NCBI GenBank assembly: GCA_017428485.1
Contig: JAFRQT010000046.1
Location: 1 to 38,870 of the forward strand
DNA: 38,870 bases
Direction of reading: 5' to 3'
From: Bacilli bacterium
Lineage (GTDB): Bacteria > Bacillota_I > Bacilli_A > RF39 > UBA660
Shown here: piece after piece, positions 10,180-18,493 of the stretch
Numbering within the stretch: position 1 is the stretch's first letter
Layout: each line of letters starts with the position of its first letter
The notes under the pieces: model-generated
The model's input: the letters and a program-made list of their open reading frames with translations, nothing else
Database searches by the model: none
What the model was told of the DNA's origin: nothing
Program-made: the position numbers and the translations under genes

Positions 10180-12991
10180 CTTCATTATTTACAACTTCAT
10201 TGTTTATTACTTCTTTTTTATTAACTGTAATTTTTTGAGAATATGTATGAGTTCTTATTTTATTATTGTGAGTATAAGATACTTCATATTTTGCAGTGTA
10301 TGTTCCTGGTACAGATGTTACACTTGATGTATCTACAGGAGTACCAATGCTGTTAGTAATACTTAATAATTTTACATTTATATTAAGTGCTTCTAAAGTA
10401 ATATCATTATCATTTAATTTAACTGAACTAACGTTAGATGAAGTTAATATAGAATATGCATCTCCTTCAGTATATGTTACTGATAAAGGAGAAAGACTAG
10501 CTTCATAATCTTCTCTAGGTGTAAATAATATCTTTACACCGTCAGATGCATTATTTTTGAATATTGAGTAAGCACTCTTAACTATAAATCCATCATATAT
10601 TCCAGTTAAAGTATTTAAGTTAATAGTGTAACTACTATTTTCAGTAGATCCTAAGTAAGTAGAATTTGTTCCGCTTGTAACATAAATATCAAATCCAAAG
10701 TTACCAATTTTATTTGTATTATATGTTAAACGTTTTTTTAGATAATCATCAGCCCATATTGTATATCCTTCTTTAAAATATTCTTTAAGATAATCAATAT
10801 CAACTGCTTGTGGAGTACCAGGAGATGTCCATGATAATGTTAAGTTATTTGCATTTTGTACATATGTTATATTAGATGGTGCACTTAATTTAGCATATCT
10901 AACAGATGTATCACTTGGTTCTGTTCCGGCTATGAATAGGAAAGAACCTCTCATTTCTTTTGGTGTATATTCAGTAGGTCTTGCAGGTGGTATTGTTTCA
11001 AGTTCAACTTCAACTGATGAGAATCCACCAGGATTTTTAAATTTAGAATTTTTCTTATATATTTTATTAGCAAGTTCACCAAGTATTTTACGTCTTTCTG
11101 TTTGTGCATGACTATTTGGTAAATACCATTTATTTTTAACAGTATCTTTATTTAAACTATCTGTATAACCAATCCAAATAGATATTGCATAATCAGGTGA
11201 GAAACTTGAAATCCATGAATCTGGTACAACTGAACTACTTAAACCAAATTTCTTTAATTGTGCTGTGTCATACGATGTTGTTCCAGTTTTTGTAGCTACT
11301 TGAGTTCCTGATACACTAACTGTTCCAGGTGTTGCAGCTTGAAGAATATTTGCAATCATATAAGCAGTTTGAGGTTTCATAACTCTCTCTCTAGTTATAT
11401 TTGGTTCATAAACTTCATCACTTTCAGTATAAACTATTTTAGTAACTGTATATGGCTTAGTATAATAGCCACCACTTGCAAATGATGCATAAGCTCCAGC
11501 TATTTCAACAGGTGTAGTTCCATTAAATGCACCAATTGAATAAGAAGGAGGTAAGACCTCAACATTTTTACCAGGATCTATTCCTAATTTTGTTATAAAT
11601 TCAATTTTCTGTTCATTGGTAGTCATATTAAATGCTTGAAGAGCACATGTGTTAACTGAATGGCTTAGGCAATCTTTAGTATTTCTTACTGTCTGAGTAA
11701 TCTTACCAAAGTTTTTCATATATCCACCACCATAAGGAGTTTTATCATCGACAAATGGTCCATATGTACTAAGATTAGCATATTCAATAGCTGGTGCATA
11801 ATCCATAATTGGTTTTATTGTTGAACCAGGTTGTCTTTTTATTTGATTTGCAAATGTTGCTACATTAAGTGTCATAGCGCCAGTCTTATTACGTCCAGCT
11901 CCTACAGCAACTAGTGTCCCAGTTTTAACATCTACAACTCCAACACCAACTTGAATTTTGCTATCTCTAAATTTATGATTTTTATAGAAATTATTAATTA
12001 CATTTTGTCTATCCATATCCATTGTTGTATATATTAGCATTGGAACATTATATGGATTATTTCCTGTAGCTTTTTCAACTTCATCTACAACTGTGTCAAT
12101 ATATCCTTGATATTCATTAGTAGATGTTGAACCACTTTTAAGTAAAGTTTTAACTTCTACTGCAACTCCAGCTTTATATTCTTCTTCAGTTATATATCCA
12201 TGCCTTTTCATTAGATATAAAACTGTATTTTTACGAGCATTTCCATCAATTGGATTATTATAAGGGTTATATCCATTAGGTGATTGGAAAAGTCCAGCTA
12301 TCATTGCAGCTTCTACTAAATTTAAATCTTTAGCCTCTTTATTAAAATAATATTTACTTGCTTGTTGAACTCCATAGATGTTACCACCCATACATGGAGT
12401 ATTTACATAATATTCAAGTATTTCATATTTAGTAAAGTATTTTTCCATTTTGAATACTGACATATAAATATCAGTGAATTTACGAATTATACCTTCAATA
12501 CCACTTGCTTCAGTAGAAGTGAAGGCTAGTTTTGAAAGTTGCATTGTTAATGTAGAAGCACCACCACCGCCTCTTCCAAGTACTTGTGATACTGATGCTT
12601 TTAAGAATCTAGGTGCATCAAATCCATTATGTTGAAAAAATCTTGAATCTTCTGTTGCAATTATTGCATCTACTAATACTTCTGGTATTTCATCATAACT
12701 TATTTTTTCACGAACTTCGCTTCCTAGTGTTGCGATTAATGTTCCTTTTGAATCAAATACTCTAGTAGCTTCTTTTTCGAACATTTTTTCAGCAGTAAAT
12801 TCTGGTGCACTTTTTACGATGTAATAGCAAAATCCTATACCGCCTATAAATACACATATTGCGAAAAATACTATTAATACTAATAGCCAATACCAAAATC
12901 TAAATTTAATTTTTTTTCTTGTTTTTGCCTTTTTTTCTTTTTTCTTCATATCTTGTACTTCCTTTTTTTCTTTTTTATTAAATTTTTTCAT
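10166..12991 (-). CDS. ponA: Class A penicillin-binding protein (PBP1-type, transglycosylase/transpeptidase)
   Basis: Bifunctional peptidoglycan synthase. A Lys-rich cytoplasmic tail (1-30) precedes one membrane helix (~33-58). The GT51 glycosyltransferase domain has the catalytic Glu in TEDSRFF (E114) and the GASTLTMQL motif (~144-152). The transpeptidase domain has the SxxK motif STIK (S390-K393), SVN (445-447) and KTGTT (568-572). About 300 C-terminal residues are fibronectin/Ig-like beta modules beginning near SAPSNITYVQ, making the protein (941 aa) longer than a minimal PBP1. The start has AAGGAG, which overlaps the stop of upstream recU, nine bases away; recU-ponA is a conserved Firmicutes operon. 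Confidence 0.96.
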   Translation of the reverse strand: MKKFNKKEKKEVQDMKKKEKKAKTRKKIKFRFWYWLLVLIVFFAICVFIGGIGFCYYIVKSAPEFTAEKMFEKEATRVFDSKGTLIATLGSEVREKISYDEIPEVLVDAIIATEDSRFFQHNGFDAPRFLKASVSQVLGRGGGGASTLTMQLSKLAFTSTEASGIEGIIRKFTDIYMSVFKMEKYFTKYEILEYYVNTPCMGGNIYGVQQASKYYFNKEAKDLNLVEAAMIAGLFQSPNGYNPYNNPIDGNARKNTVLYLMKRHGYITEEEYKAGVAVEVKTLLKSGSTSTNEYQGYIDTVVDEVEKATGNNPYNVPMLIYTTMDMDRQNVINNFYKNHKFRDSKIQVGVGVVDVKTGTLVAVGAGRNKTGAMTLNVATFANQIKRQPGSTIKPIMDYAPAIEYANLSTYGPFVDDKTPYGGGYMKNFGKITQTVRNTKDCLSHSVNTCALQAFNMTTNEQKIEFITKLGIDPGKNVEVLPPSYSIGAFNGTTPVEIAGAYASFASGGYYTKPYTVTKIVYTESDEVYEPNITRERVMKPQTAYMIANILQAATPGTVSVSGTQVATKTGTTSYDTAQLKKFGLSSSVVPDSWISSFSPDYAISIWIGYTDSLNKDTVKNKWYLPNSHAQTERRKILGELANKIYKKNSKFKNPGGFSSVEVELETIPPARPTEYTPKEMRGSFLFIAGTEPSDTSVRYAKLSAPSNITYVQNANNLTLSWTSPGTPQAVDIDYLKEYFKEGYTIWADDYLKKRLTYNTNKIGNFGFDIYVTSGTNSTYLGSTENSSYTINLNTLTGIYDGFIVKSAYSIFKNNASDGVKILFTPREDYEASLSPLSVTYTEGDAYSILTSSNVSSVKLNDNDITLEALNINVKLLSITNSIGTPVDTSSVTSVPGTYTAKYEVSYTHNNKIRTHTYSQKITVNKKEVINNEVVNNEETSD

Positions 12992-12999
12992 AATTCTCC

Positions 13000-13521
13000 T
13001 TAGAAATATACATTATCAACAGTATCTAAATATTTTAATCTAGGTGTATAACTTTCACTAATTTTATATGCATGTGTTTTCAAATAATCAAAATCTATTG
13101 ATTTTCTTTCAGTTGTATTTTTAAATTCAATAATATCTTCACCTTTTAGTAAAAAGAATTCATCATTCATAAATATTATTAGAAAAGCAATTCCTCCTTG
13201 CTTTATTACTTTTTTAATGTGTTCAAATTGATGTTCTTTTAAATTAGATAGGGGAAATGATGTCTTGCTGTGACACTCTTTAGCATCAAACTCAATATAT
13301 TTTCCTCTATATATTCCATTATAATCAAGAGTTGATATACTAGAATATACTGCTTTATCTATTAAGTGAGATCTATCATTTGGGTAACTTACATTTAATA
13401 CTTTAATTGGAGTAGGTTTTTTATATATTAATGATCTTTCAATACTATTATAATATGTATTTGAATCATTAATTATATTTTCTAAAAACATACCTCTATT
13501 TCCGAATGATTTATTCTTCAT
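13000..13521 (-). CDS. recU: Holliday junction resolvase RecU
   Basis: Structure-specific endonuclease resolving four-way junctions during recombination and segregation. NRGMFLENIINDSN is the typical RecU N-terminus, and YRGKYIEFDAKE carries the PD-(D/E)xK catalytic acid/Lys set; the SFPLSNLKEHQFEHI segment also matches the family. I place the start at the ATG at 13521 because GGTGAT lies seven bases upstream. An in-frame ATG at 13533 would give four more residues and sits five bases from a TATAAT, so a leaderless longer form is possible. First gene of recU-ponA. About 173 aa versus about 200 in Bacillus. Confidence 0.92.
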   Translation of the reverse strand: MKNKSFGNRGMFLENIINDSNTYYNSIERSLIYKKPTPIKVLNVSYPNDRSHLIDKAVYSSISTLDYNGIYRGKYIEFDAKECHSKTSFPLSNLKEHQFEHIKKVIKQGGIAFLIIFMNDEFFLLKGEDIIEFKNTTERKSIDFDYLKTHAYKISESYTPRLKYLDTVDNVYF

Positions 13522-13533
13522 GCAAATCACCAT

Positions 13534-13664
13534 ATTTAATTATACTATAAATATAAACATATTTCTATAATTAAATATATATAATGTAAATTTTCATGTT
13601 ACCATAAAAAATGCATTTATATTGTTGTAAGAATATGATATAATCAATTAGGATAGGTGATAAT
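13534..13664. promoter_or_regulatory. Divergent promoters for recU and the Cys-rich exported protein
   Basis: Leftward TATAAT lies at 13544-13539 for recU. Rightward TGATATAAT (13636-13644) is an extended -10 for the gene at 13665. Nothing else is recognisable in the interval. Confidence 0.55.
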
Positions 13665-15470
13665 ATGAAATATATAAAAGTATTCTTGTTGGTAATAGTG
13701 CTATTTTTGATTAATTCAAACGTAAAATCAAAAGAAGCAGAAGACTATTGTAAAGACACTTCAGTAAAGGATGAGTGTGTTAATACCGTTAAATACTGTT
13801 ATATGGATGAGGAATTCGAAGGATGTGCTTTCGATGATAAAGAACCTATATATTCAACATCTAAATCTACAAGTGAATTTAATTATGCAATATCCCCAGC
13901 TTGGGCGTATTCTGCTTTGCAATGGACATATATTGATAACGATGTTCCTTTAGAAAGATCATATGTAGTTGTAGATAAAAATAATAATGTTGGATTTGTA
14001 GGATGCTATAAAGGTGAAATTGAATTAAGACCTCAAACATATGATCCTTCAACTGAGGATTTAAATCTTGCCAAAAAATGTAATTCTTCTAGTGAAAAAT
14101 GTTTGGGTACTGCATATTTCTTTAAAATGATTATGCCAGATAAACATACATGTATTCCTACTGAAAAAAGAGTATCATTATATTTTTCAGTTGATTCTAA
14201 AGCAAAAGATTTATTAGAAGAACAAGGAGTAGAAATTAATGACTATAATGATAGACTTAATAGTCTTGGCATAGGAAGAGGTAATTGGGTACCAAAAGGT
14301 ACTGGAAATTGTCCTAAATATTTAAATTTTAATTCCGATATTAGTGATTTCTTTAGCCCTGATAATAGATATCAAATATCAGATGATCAAGATATGATAT
14401 ATGATAAAAATAAACTTGAGGCAATTTTAGATTTCTTTACTCATACTTATAGTAATACACACGAAATATCCGGGTGTACTACACAAGATACAGTTGGTGT
14501 TGAAGAAATGAAACAATGCTTTACTGATAGAGCAGAAAGCATTAAAAAATTTAATTGTCCAGATGATGCTTCTGGCTACGATAAATTAAAAGAAGATTTT
14601 GATAATTATCAAAAAGTTTGTAAAGAAAAATATGATGAATTATATTCTAGAAAATTGATAACTGAATCTTCAGAAAAATATTTAAAAATAATAAATGATG
14701 CGGTTGTTCAAAGAGTAGATGAATGCTATGCTGATAAATGCGGTGTTGATCCATCAAAAATAAAAGAACAAACGAAGGGTACTATTTGTCAGGATGGTTG
14801 TGTTTCTAGTGCCAAGGACCAATCAGATAGTTCTAGCGCATCTTGTTGGGTTTGTGGTACTTCACCCAATTATTTTTACAAATGGATTGATTCATCCGAA
14901 ACATCAAAGTATAGTTCATGTCATCCTGAAAGTATTAGTAAAGAAGAGTGCTATGGAACAACAAATGAAAGAGATTGTCGTAGCTGTTTACAAAAAGCAT
15001 ATACCGAAATGGGATTAACTAGCGAGCAAATATCTTGTATTAATGAAGCTGAATCAGTTAAAAATAAAATAATTAAAGATATAGAAGATTCATCTAATCA
15101 ACATGATGAAGAACAAATCGATGAAAACGCTTCGAATACGGCTCATAAATCATTTTTTAGTATTCCTGATCTTCTTGGATGGAGTTTTGGAGATTCATTA
15201 CCATGTGATAAAGTATTTGGAGCAAAAACAGGTTTAAAAATTATAAAAGGAATAATTATTGTACTTAGAATAGGTGGAGCAATTATAGCAATAGCCAATG
15301 CCATGATTACATTGATACCAGCAGTAATATCAAAAGATGCAGATGGTTTAAAGAAAGCAGGAAGAAAATTAGTTGTAATGGCAGTAGTACTTGCAATAAT
15401 AGGAATACTTCCGTCAATAGTTCATCTAATTGGATTAGTATTTGGTTATGATTTATCATGCATATTCTAA
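13665..15470 (+). CDS. Exported cysteine-rich protein with two-helix VirB2/TrbC-like C-terminus
   Basis: No confident family assignment for the body. An N-terminal signal sequence (~1-22, hydrophobic VFLLVIVLFLI) leads into a ~490-residue hydrophilic region; the protein has 26 Cys in all, several in CxxC-like or CxxxxxC pairs. Near residues 518-595 come two long hydrophobic helices joined by the loop ISKDADGLKKAGRKL, a layout like TrbC/VirB2 pilins and similar small membrane subunits (inference from pattern). The start has GGTGAT spaced seven bases from the ATG, and an extended -10 lies just upstream. It stands alone between recU and rpsB. Possible roles are a surface or secretion component whose fold depends on disulfides; function is unknown. 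Confidence 0.75.
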   Translation: MKYIKVFLLVIVLFLINSNVKSKEAEDYCKDTSVKDECVNTVKYCYMDEEFEGCAFDDKEPIYSTSKSTSEFNYAISPAWAYSALQWTYIDNDVPLERSYVVVDKNNNVGFVGCYKGEIELRPQTYDPSTEDLNLAKKCNSSSEKCLGTAYFFKMIMPDKHTCIPTEKRVSLYFSVDSKAKDLLEEQGVEINDYNDRLNSLGIGRGNWVPKGTGNCPKYLNFNSDISDFFSPDNRYQISDDQDMIYDKNKLEAILDFFTHTYSNTHEISGCTTQDTVGVEEMKQCFTDRAESIKKFNCPDDASGYDKLKEDFDNYQKVCKEKYDELYSRKLITESSEKYLKIINDAVVQRVDECYADKCGVDPSKIKEQTKGTICQDGCVSSAKDQSDSSSASCWVCGTSPNYFYKWIDSSETSKYSSCHPESISKEECYGTTNERDCRSCLQKAYTEMGLTSEQISCINEAESVKNKIIKDIEDSSNQHDEEQIDENASNTAHKSFFSIPDLLGWSFGDSLPCDKVFGAKTGLKIIKGIIIVLRIGGAIIAIANAMITLIPAVISKDADGLKKAGRKLVVMAVVLAIIGILPSIVHLIGLVFGYDLSCIF

Positions 15471-15496
15471 AAAGAGTTTAAAAACTCTTTTTTTTT
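15469..15496 (+). terminator. Intrinsic terminator after Cys-rich protein gene
   Basis: An AAAAAGAGTTT / AAACTCTTTTT hairpin starts in the stop codon and runs into a long T tract. Confidence 0.88.
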
Positions 15497-15507
15497 ATTT
15501 GAATTTA

Positions 15508-15636
15508 TGTTAAAATAAATTGGCTTTAAGAAAAAAGACATGTCTATTGATTTAATATTCTAGTGCTTAAATTAAATTTAAGTGAATATTAATTTAAAAG
15601 ATAGGCAGAAGAAATTAACGAAAGGAGAGAATTATT
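15508..15636 (+). promoter_or_regulatory. rpsB promoter and structured 5' leader
   Basis: Extended -10 TGTTAAAAT (15508-15516) gives a leader of about 110 bases. The leader contains a two-part hairpin: outer stem TAATATTC/GAATATTA (15553-15560 with 15584-15591) and inner stem CTTAAAT/ATTTAAG (15566-15572 with 15576-15582), separated by an asymmetric bulge TAGTG/T. AAAGGAGAG precedes the rpsB ATG. The shape suggests an r-protein-binding autoregulatory leader; this is inference. Confidence 0.45.
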
Positions 15637-16608
15637 ATGGCAGTTGTTGCAAAAAGTTATTTATTAGAAGCAGGTGTACATTTTGGACACCAAGCTAAAA
15701 GATGGAATCCTAAAATGAAGGAATACATTTTTACTACTAGAGATGATATTCATATTATCGATTTACAAAAAACTGTTGAAAAAATTGAAGAAGCTTACGC
15801 TGAACTTCTTAAAGCATGTGAAAATGGCGGAAAGGTTCTTTTTGTAGGTACTAAGAAACAAGCTAAAGATGCAAGTATCGAAGAAGCTACAAGATGTAAT
15901 AGTTTTTATGTAACTGAAAGATGGTTAGGAGGTATTTTAACAAACTTCAGAACTATCAGAGAAAGAATTAGAAGATTAGTTGAAATCGAAAATATGGAAA
16001 AAGATGGTAAGTTCGAATTATTACCAAAGAAGGAAGTTGCTAAAATTCAAAAAGAATATGAAAGACTTAATAAACTTCTTGGTGGTATTAGAGAAATGGA
16101 AAAATTACCAAAAGCTATTATTATAGTAGATCCAAGAGTAGAAATTAATGCTATTCGTGAAGCACGTAAATTACATATTCCAGTATTTGGTCTTGTTGAT
16201 ACTAACTGTGATCCAGATGATGTTGATTTTGTAATTCCAGCAAATGATGATGCTGTTAGAAGTGTTAAAGTTGTTTTAGGTGTTTTAGCTAATGCTGTTT
16301 GTGAAGCTAATGGTCTTCCTACAGTTGATTATGTAACTGAAGAAGAAACTCCAAAAGCAGAAGCAAAAGAAATCAAAGTTGAAACAAAAGTAGTTGAATT
16401 TGATGATTTCTCTGAAAGTGCTGAAGAAGTAAAAGAAGAAAAACCAAAGAAAGCTACTAAGAAAGCAACTAAAAAAGAAGAAAAAGTTGAAGAAAAAGTT
16501 GATTATTCAAGTATGACAGTTGCAGAACTTAAAAATCTCGCAAAAGAAAAAGGCGTTACTGGATATTCAAAAATGAAAAAAGATGAATTAATTTCATCAT
16601 TGAATTAG
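15637..16608 (+). CDS. rpsB: 30S ribosomal protein S2 with C-terminal SAP/Rho_N-like extension
   Basis: Core S2 occupies about residues 1-230, with the family signatures [34 protein letters not shown] and [14 protein letters not shown]. Bacterial S2 usually ends near 230-260 residues, but here another ~90 follow: an acidic then Lys-rich linker with [13 protein letters not shown], and a compact end [24 protein letters not shown] (~291-323) that fits the helix-extended-helix SAP or Rho N-terminal fold, a nucleic-acid-binding motif. First gene of rpsB-tsf with tsf nine bases downstream. Confidence 0.97.
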   Translation: MAVVAKSYLLEAGVHFGHQAKRWNPKMKEYIFTTRDDIHIIDLQKTVEKIEEAYAELLKACENGGKVLFVGTKKQAKDASIEEATRCNSFYVTERWLGGILTNFRTIRERIRRLVEIENMEKDGKFELLPKKEVAKIQKEYERLNKLLGGIREMEKLPKAIIIVDPRVEINAIREARKLHIPVFGLVDTNCDPDDVDFVIPANDDAVRSVKVVLGVLANAVCEANGLPTVDYVTEEETPKAEAKEIKVETKVVEFDDFSESAEEVKEEKPKKATKKATKKEEKVEEKVDYSSMTVAELKNLAKEKGVTGYSKMKKDELISSLN

Positions 16609-16617
16609 GAGGAACAT

Positions 16618-17490
16618 ATGGAAATTAGTGCAAGTATGGTTAAAGACCTAAGAGAAAAAACTGGAGCTGGAATGATGGATTGCAAGAAAGCTTTAGTTGA
16701 AAGCAATGGTGATATGGATGCAGCTATTGATTACCTAAGAGAAAAGGGTATAGCTAAGGCTGCTAAAAAAACTGAAAGAATTGCTGCTGAAGGACTTTCT
16801 AACATTTATGTTAATGGAAATGATGCAGTAGTTGTTGAAATTAATTCAGAAACTGATTTTGTTGCTAAAAATGCTGAATTCAAAGAATTATTAGATAAAA
16901 TAGGAAATGCTATTTTAAATAGTGATGCTAAAAATATGGAAGAAGCATTAAATATTAAAGTTGGTAGTGATACTATTAATGATTTAATTGTAAATGCTAC
17001 AGCTAAAATTGGTGAAAAGATTAGTTTAAGAAGATTCGAAAAAGTTACTAAGAAAGATTCAGAAGTATTTGGCACATATTTACATATGGGTGGAAAAATT
17101 TCTTCATTAACTGTAATTGATGGTAATAGTGAAGAAGTTGCTCGTGATGTAGCTATGCAAGCAGCAGCTATGAGACCACTTTATGTTAATGTTGAAAGTG
17201 TTCCTGAAGAAGATTTAGAACATGAAAAATCTGTAATTCGTGAACAAGTTATCAATGAAGGAAAGAAACCTGAATTTGCTGATAAGATTGTTGAAGGTAG
17301 ATTAAGAAAGTTCTATGAAGAAACAGTTTTAGAAGAACAAGCATTCATTAAAGATGGTGAATTAACTGTTAAGGCATACTTAGAGAAAAATAATTCTAAA
17401 TTAGTAAGATTAGTAAAATATGAAGTTGGTGAAGGCATGGAAAAGAGAAATGATGACTTCGCTGCTGAAGTAATGAATCAAATTAAGTAA
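16618..17490 (+). CDS. tsf: Translation elongation factor Ts
   Basis: Nucleotide-exchange factor regenerating EF-Tu-GTP. The N-terminal UBA-like segment VKDLREKTGAGMMDCKKAL is typical, followed by INSETDFVAKN (the EF-Tu contact motif TDFVA) and the dimerisation domain. Length (290) is normal. Start chosen at the ATG with AGGAGG five bases upstream, in the rpsB-tsf operon. Confidence 0.97.
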   Translation: MEISASMVKDLREKTGAGMMDCKKALVESNGDMDAAIDYLREKGIAKAAKKTERIAAEGLSNIYVNGNDAVVVEINSETDFVAKNAEFKELLDKIGNAILNSDAKNMEEALNIKVGSDTINDLIVNATAKIGEKISLRRFEKVTKKDSEVFGTYLHMGGKISSLTVIDGNSEEVARDVAMQAAAMRPLYVNVESVPEEDLEHEKSVIREQVINEGKKPEFADKIVEGRLRKFYEETVLEEQAFIKDGELTVKAYLEKNNSKLVRLVKYEVGEGMEKRNDDFAAEVMNQIK

Positions 17491-17497
17491 TTAAAAT

Positions 17498-17530
17498 AAA
17501 ATCACAAATTTAAAATTTGTGATTTTTTTT
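17498..17530 (+). terminator. Intrinsic terminator of rpsB-tsf
   Basis: A hairpin with arms AAATCACAAATTT and AAATTTGTGATTT is followed by eight T residues. Confidence 0.9.
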
Positions 17531-17578
17531 ATAGTGTTTTAACTATTAAGTTCCTAATTATATTATTAGGAGGCATAC

Positions 17579-18466
17579 ATGAATTATTATGAAGAAATAA
17601 AAGAATCATTAATAAATAATGAAATAACTAAAAAAGTAAAAGATTATTCCAAAAACAAAAGTGATCTAGAAACATATTATAAAGTTGGTAAAATGCTTAG
17701 TGAAGCAGGTAAACATTATGGTGAAAGAATAATTAATAAGTATTCTATTAAACTCATCTCAGAATTAGATAAGAAGTATAATACAACTTTATTAAAAAGG
17801 ATTAGACAATTTTATTATATGGTTGAAAAAGGTGCGACACTGTCGCACTTATTGAGTTTTAGTCATTATGTAGAAATAATTCCATTAGAAAATATTAATA
17901 TAATTAATTATTATATTAATTTGATTGAAAAGAATAACTTATCAGTAAGAGATTTAAGAAAAAGAATAAAATCAAAAGAATATGAAAGATTACCAGAAGA
18001 AACTAAAAATAAACTAATAAATAAAGAGAGAACAGATACAAAAGAATTAATAAAAGAACCAATAATAATAAAAAGTAATTTAATAGATAAAGAACAAATA
18101 AGTGAAAAAATGTTACAAAAGATAATAGTAGAAAATATAAGTGAATTTATGGAAGAGTTAGGTAGTGGATATAGTTTTATAAAAAATGAATATAAGATAA
18201 AAATAGGAGAAACTTATAATTACATAGATCTATTACTATATAACATTCAATTTAATTGTTATGTAATAATAGAACTAAAAATAACAGAATTAAAGAAAGA
18301 ACACATAGGACAAATAGAGGTATATATGAATTATATAGATGAAAACATAAAAACAATATATCAAAACAATACTATTGGTTTAATACTTGTTAAAGAAAAT
18401 AATCAATTTATAATTAAATATTCTAGTGATGATAGAATTATTTCAAGAGTATATTATTTGTTATAA
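17579..18466 (+). CDS. YhcG-family (DUF1016) PDDEXK nuclease
   Basis: The N-terminal part (~1-150) matches the DUF1016 N-domain: Tyr/Lys-rich helices, then the family's ATLSHLLSFSHYVEII segment. The C-terminal part (~160-295) is the PDDEXK nuclease, with D217 in YIDLLLYN and E232-L-K234 in VIIELKIT, consistent with the D...ExK active site. Members are accessory genes often seen in defence or mobile contexts; the substrate is not established here. The gene sits alone between tsf and the convergent serpin, with AGGAGG six bases from the ATG. A GC-rich 17-base palindrome lies in the coding region at 17832-17848. Insertion between housekeeping genes suggests horizontal acquisition. Confidence 0.88.
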   Translation: MNYYEEIKESLINNEITKKVKDYSKNKSDLETYYKVGKMLSEAGKHYGERIINKYSIKLISELDKKYNTTLLKRIRQFYYMVEKGATLSHLLSFSHYVEIIPLENINIINYYINLIEKNNLSVRDLRKRIKSKEYERLPEETKNKLINKERTDTKELIKEPIIIKSNLIDKEQISEKMLQKIIVENISEFMEELGSGYSFIKNEYKIKIGETYNYIDLLLYNIQFNCYVIIELKITELKKEHIGQIEVYMNYIDENIKTIYQNNTIGLILVKENNQFIIKYSSDDRIISRVYYLL

Positions 18467-18471
18467 ATAAA

Positions 18472-18493
18472 AAAAGTTGATTTCTCAACTTTT
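18472..18493. terminator. Bidirectional terminator between the nuclease and serpin genes
   Basis: Stem AAAAGTTGA/TCAACTTTT with loop TTTC; A tracts on the left and T residues on the right serve both convergent transcripts, and the right arm reaches the serpin stop codon. Confidence 0.75.
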
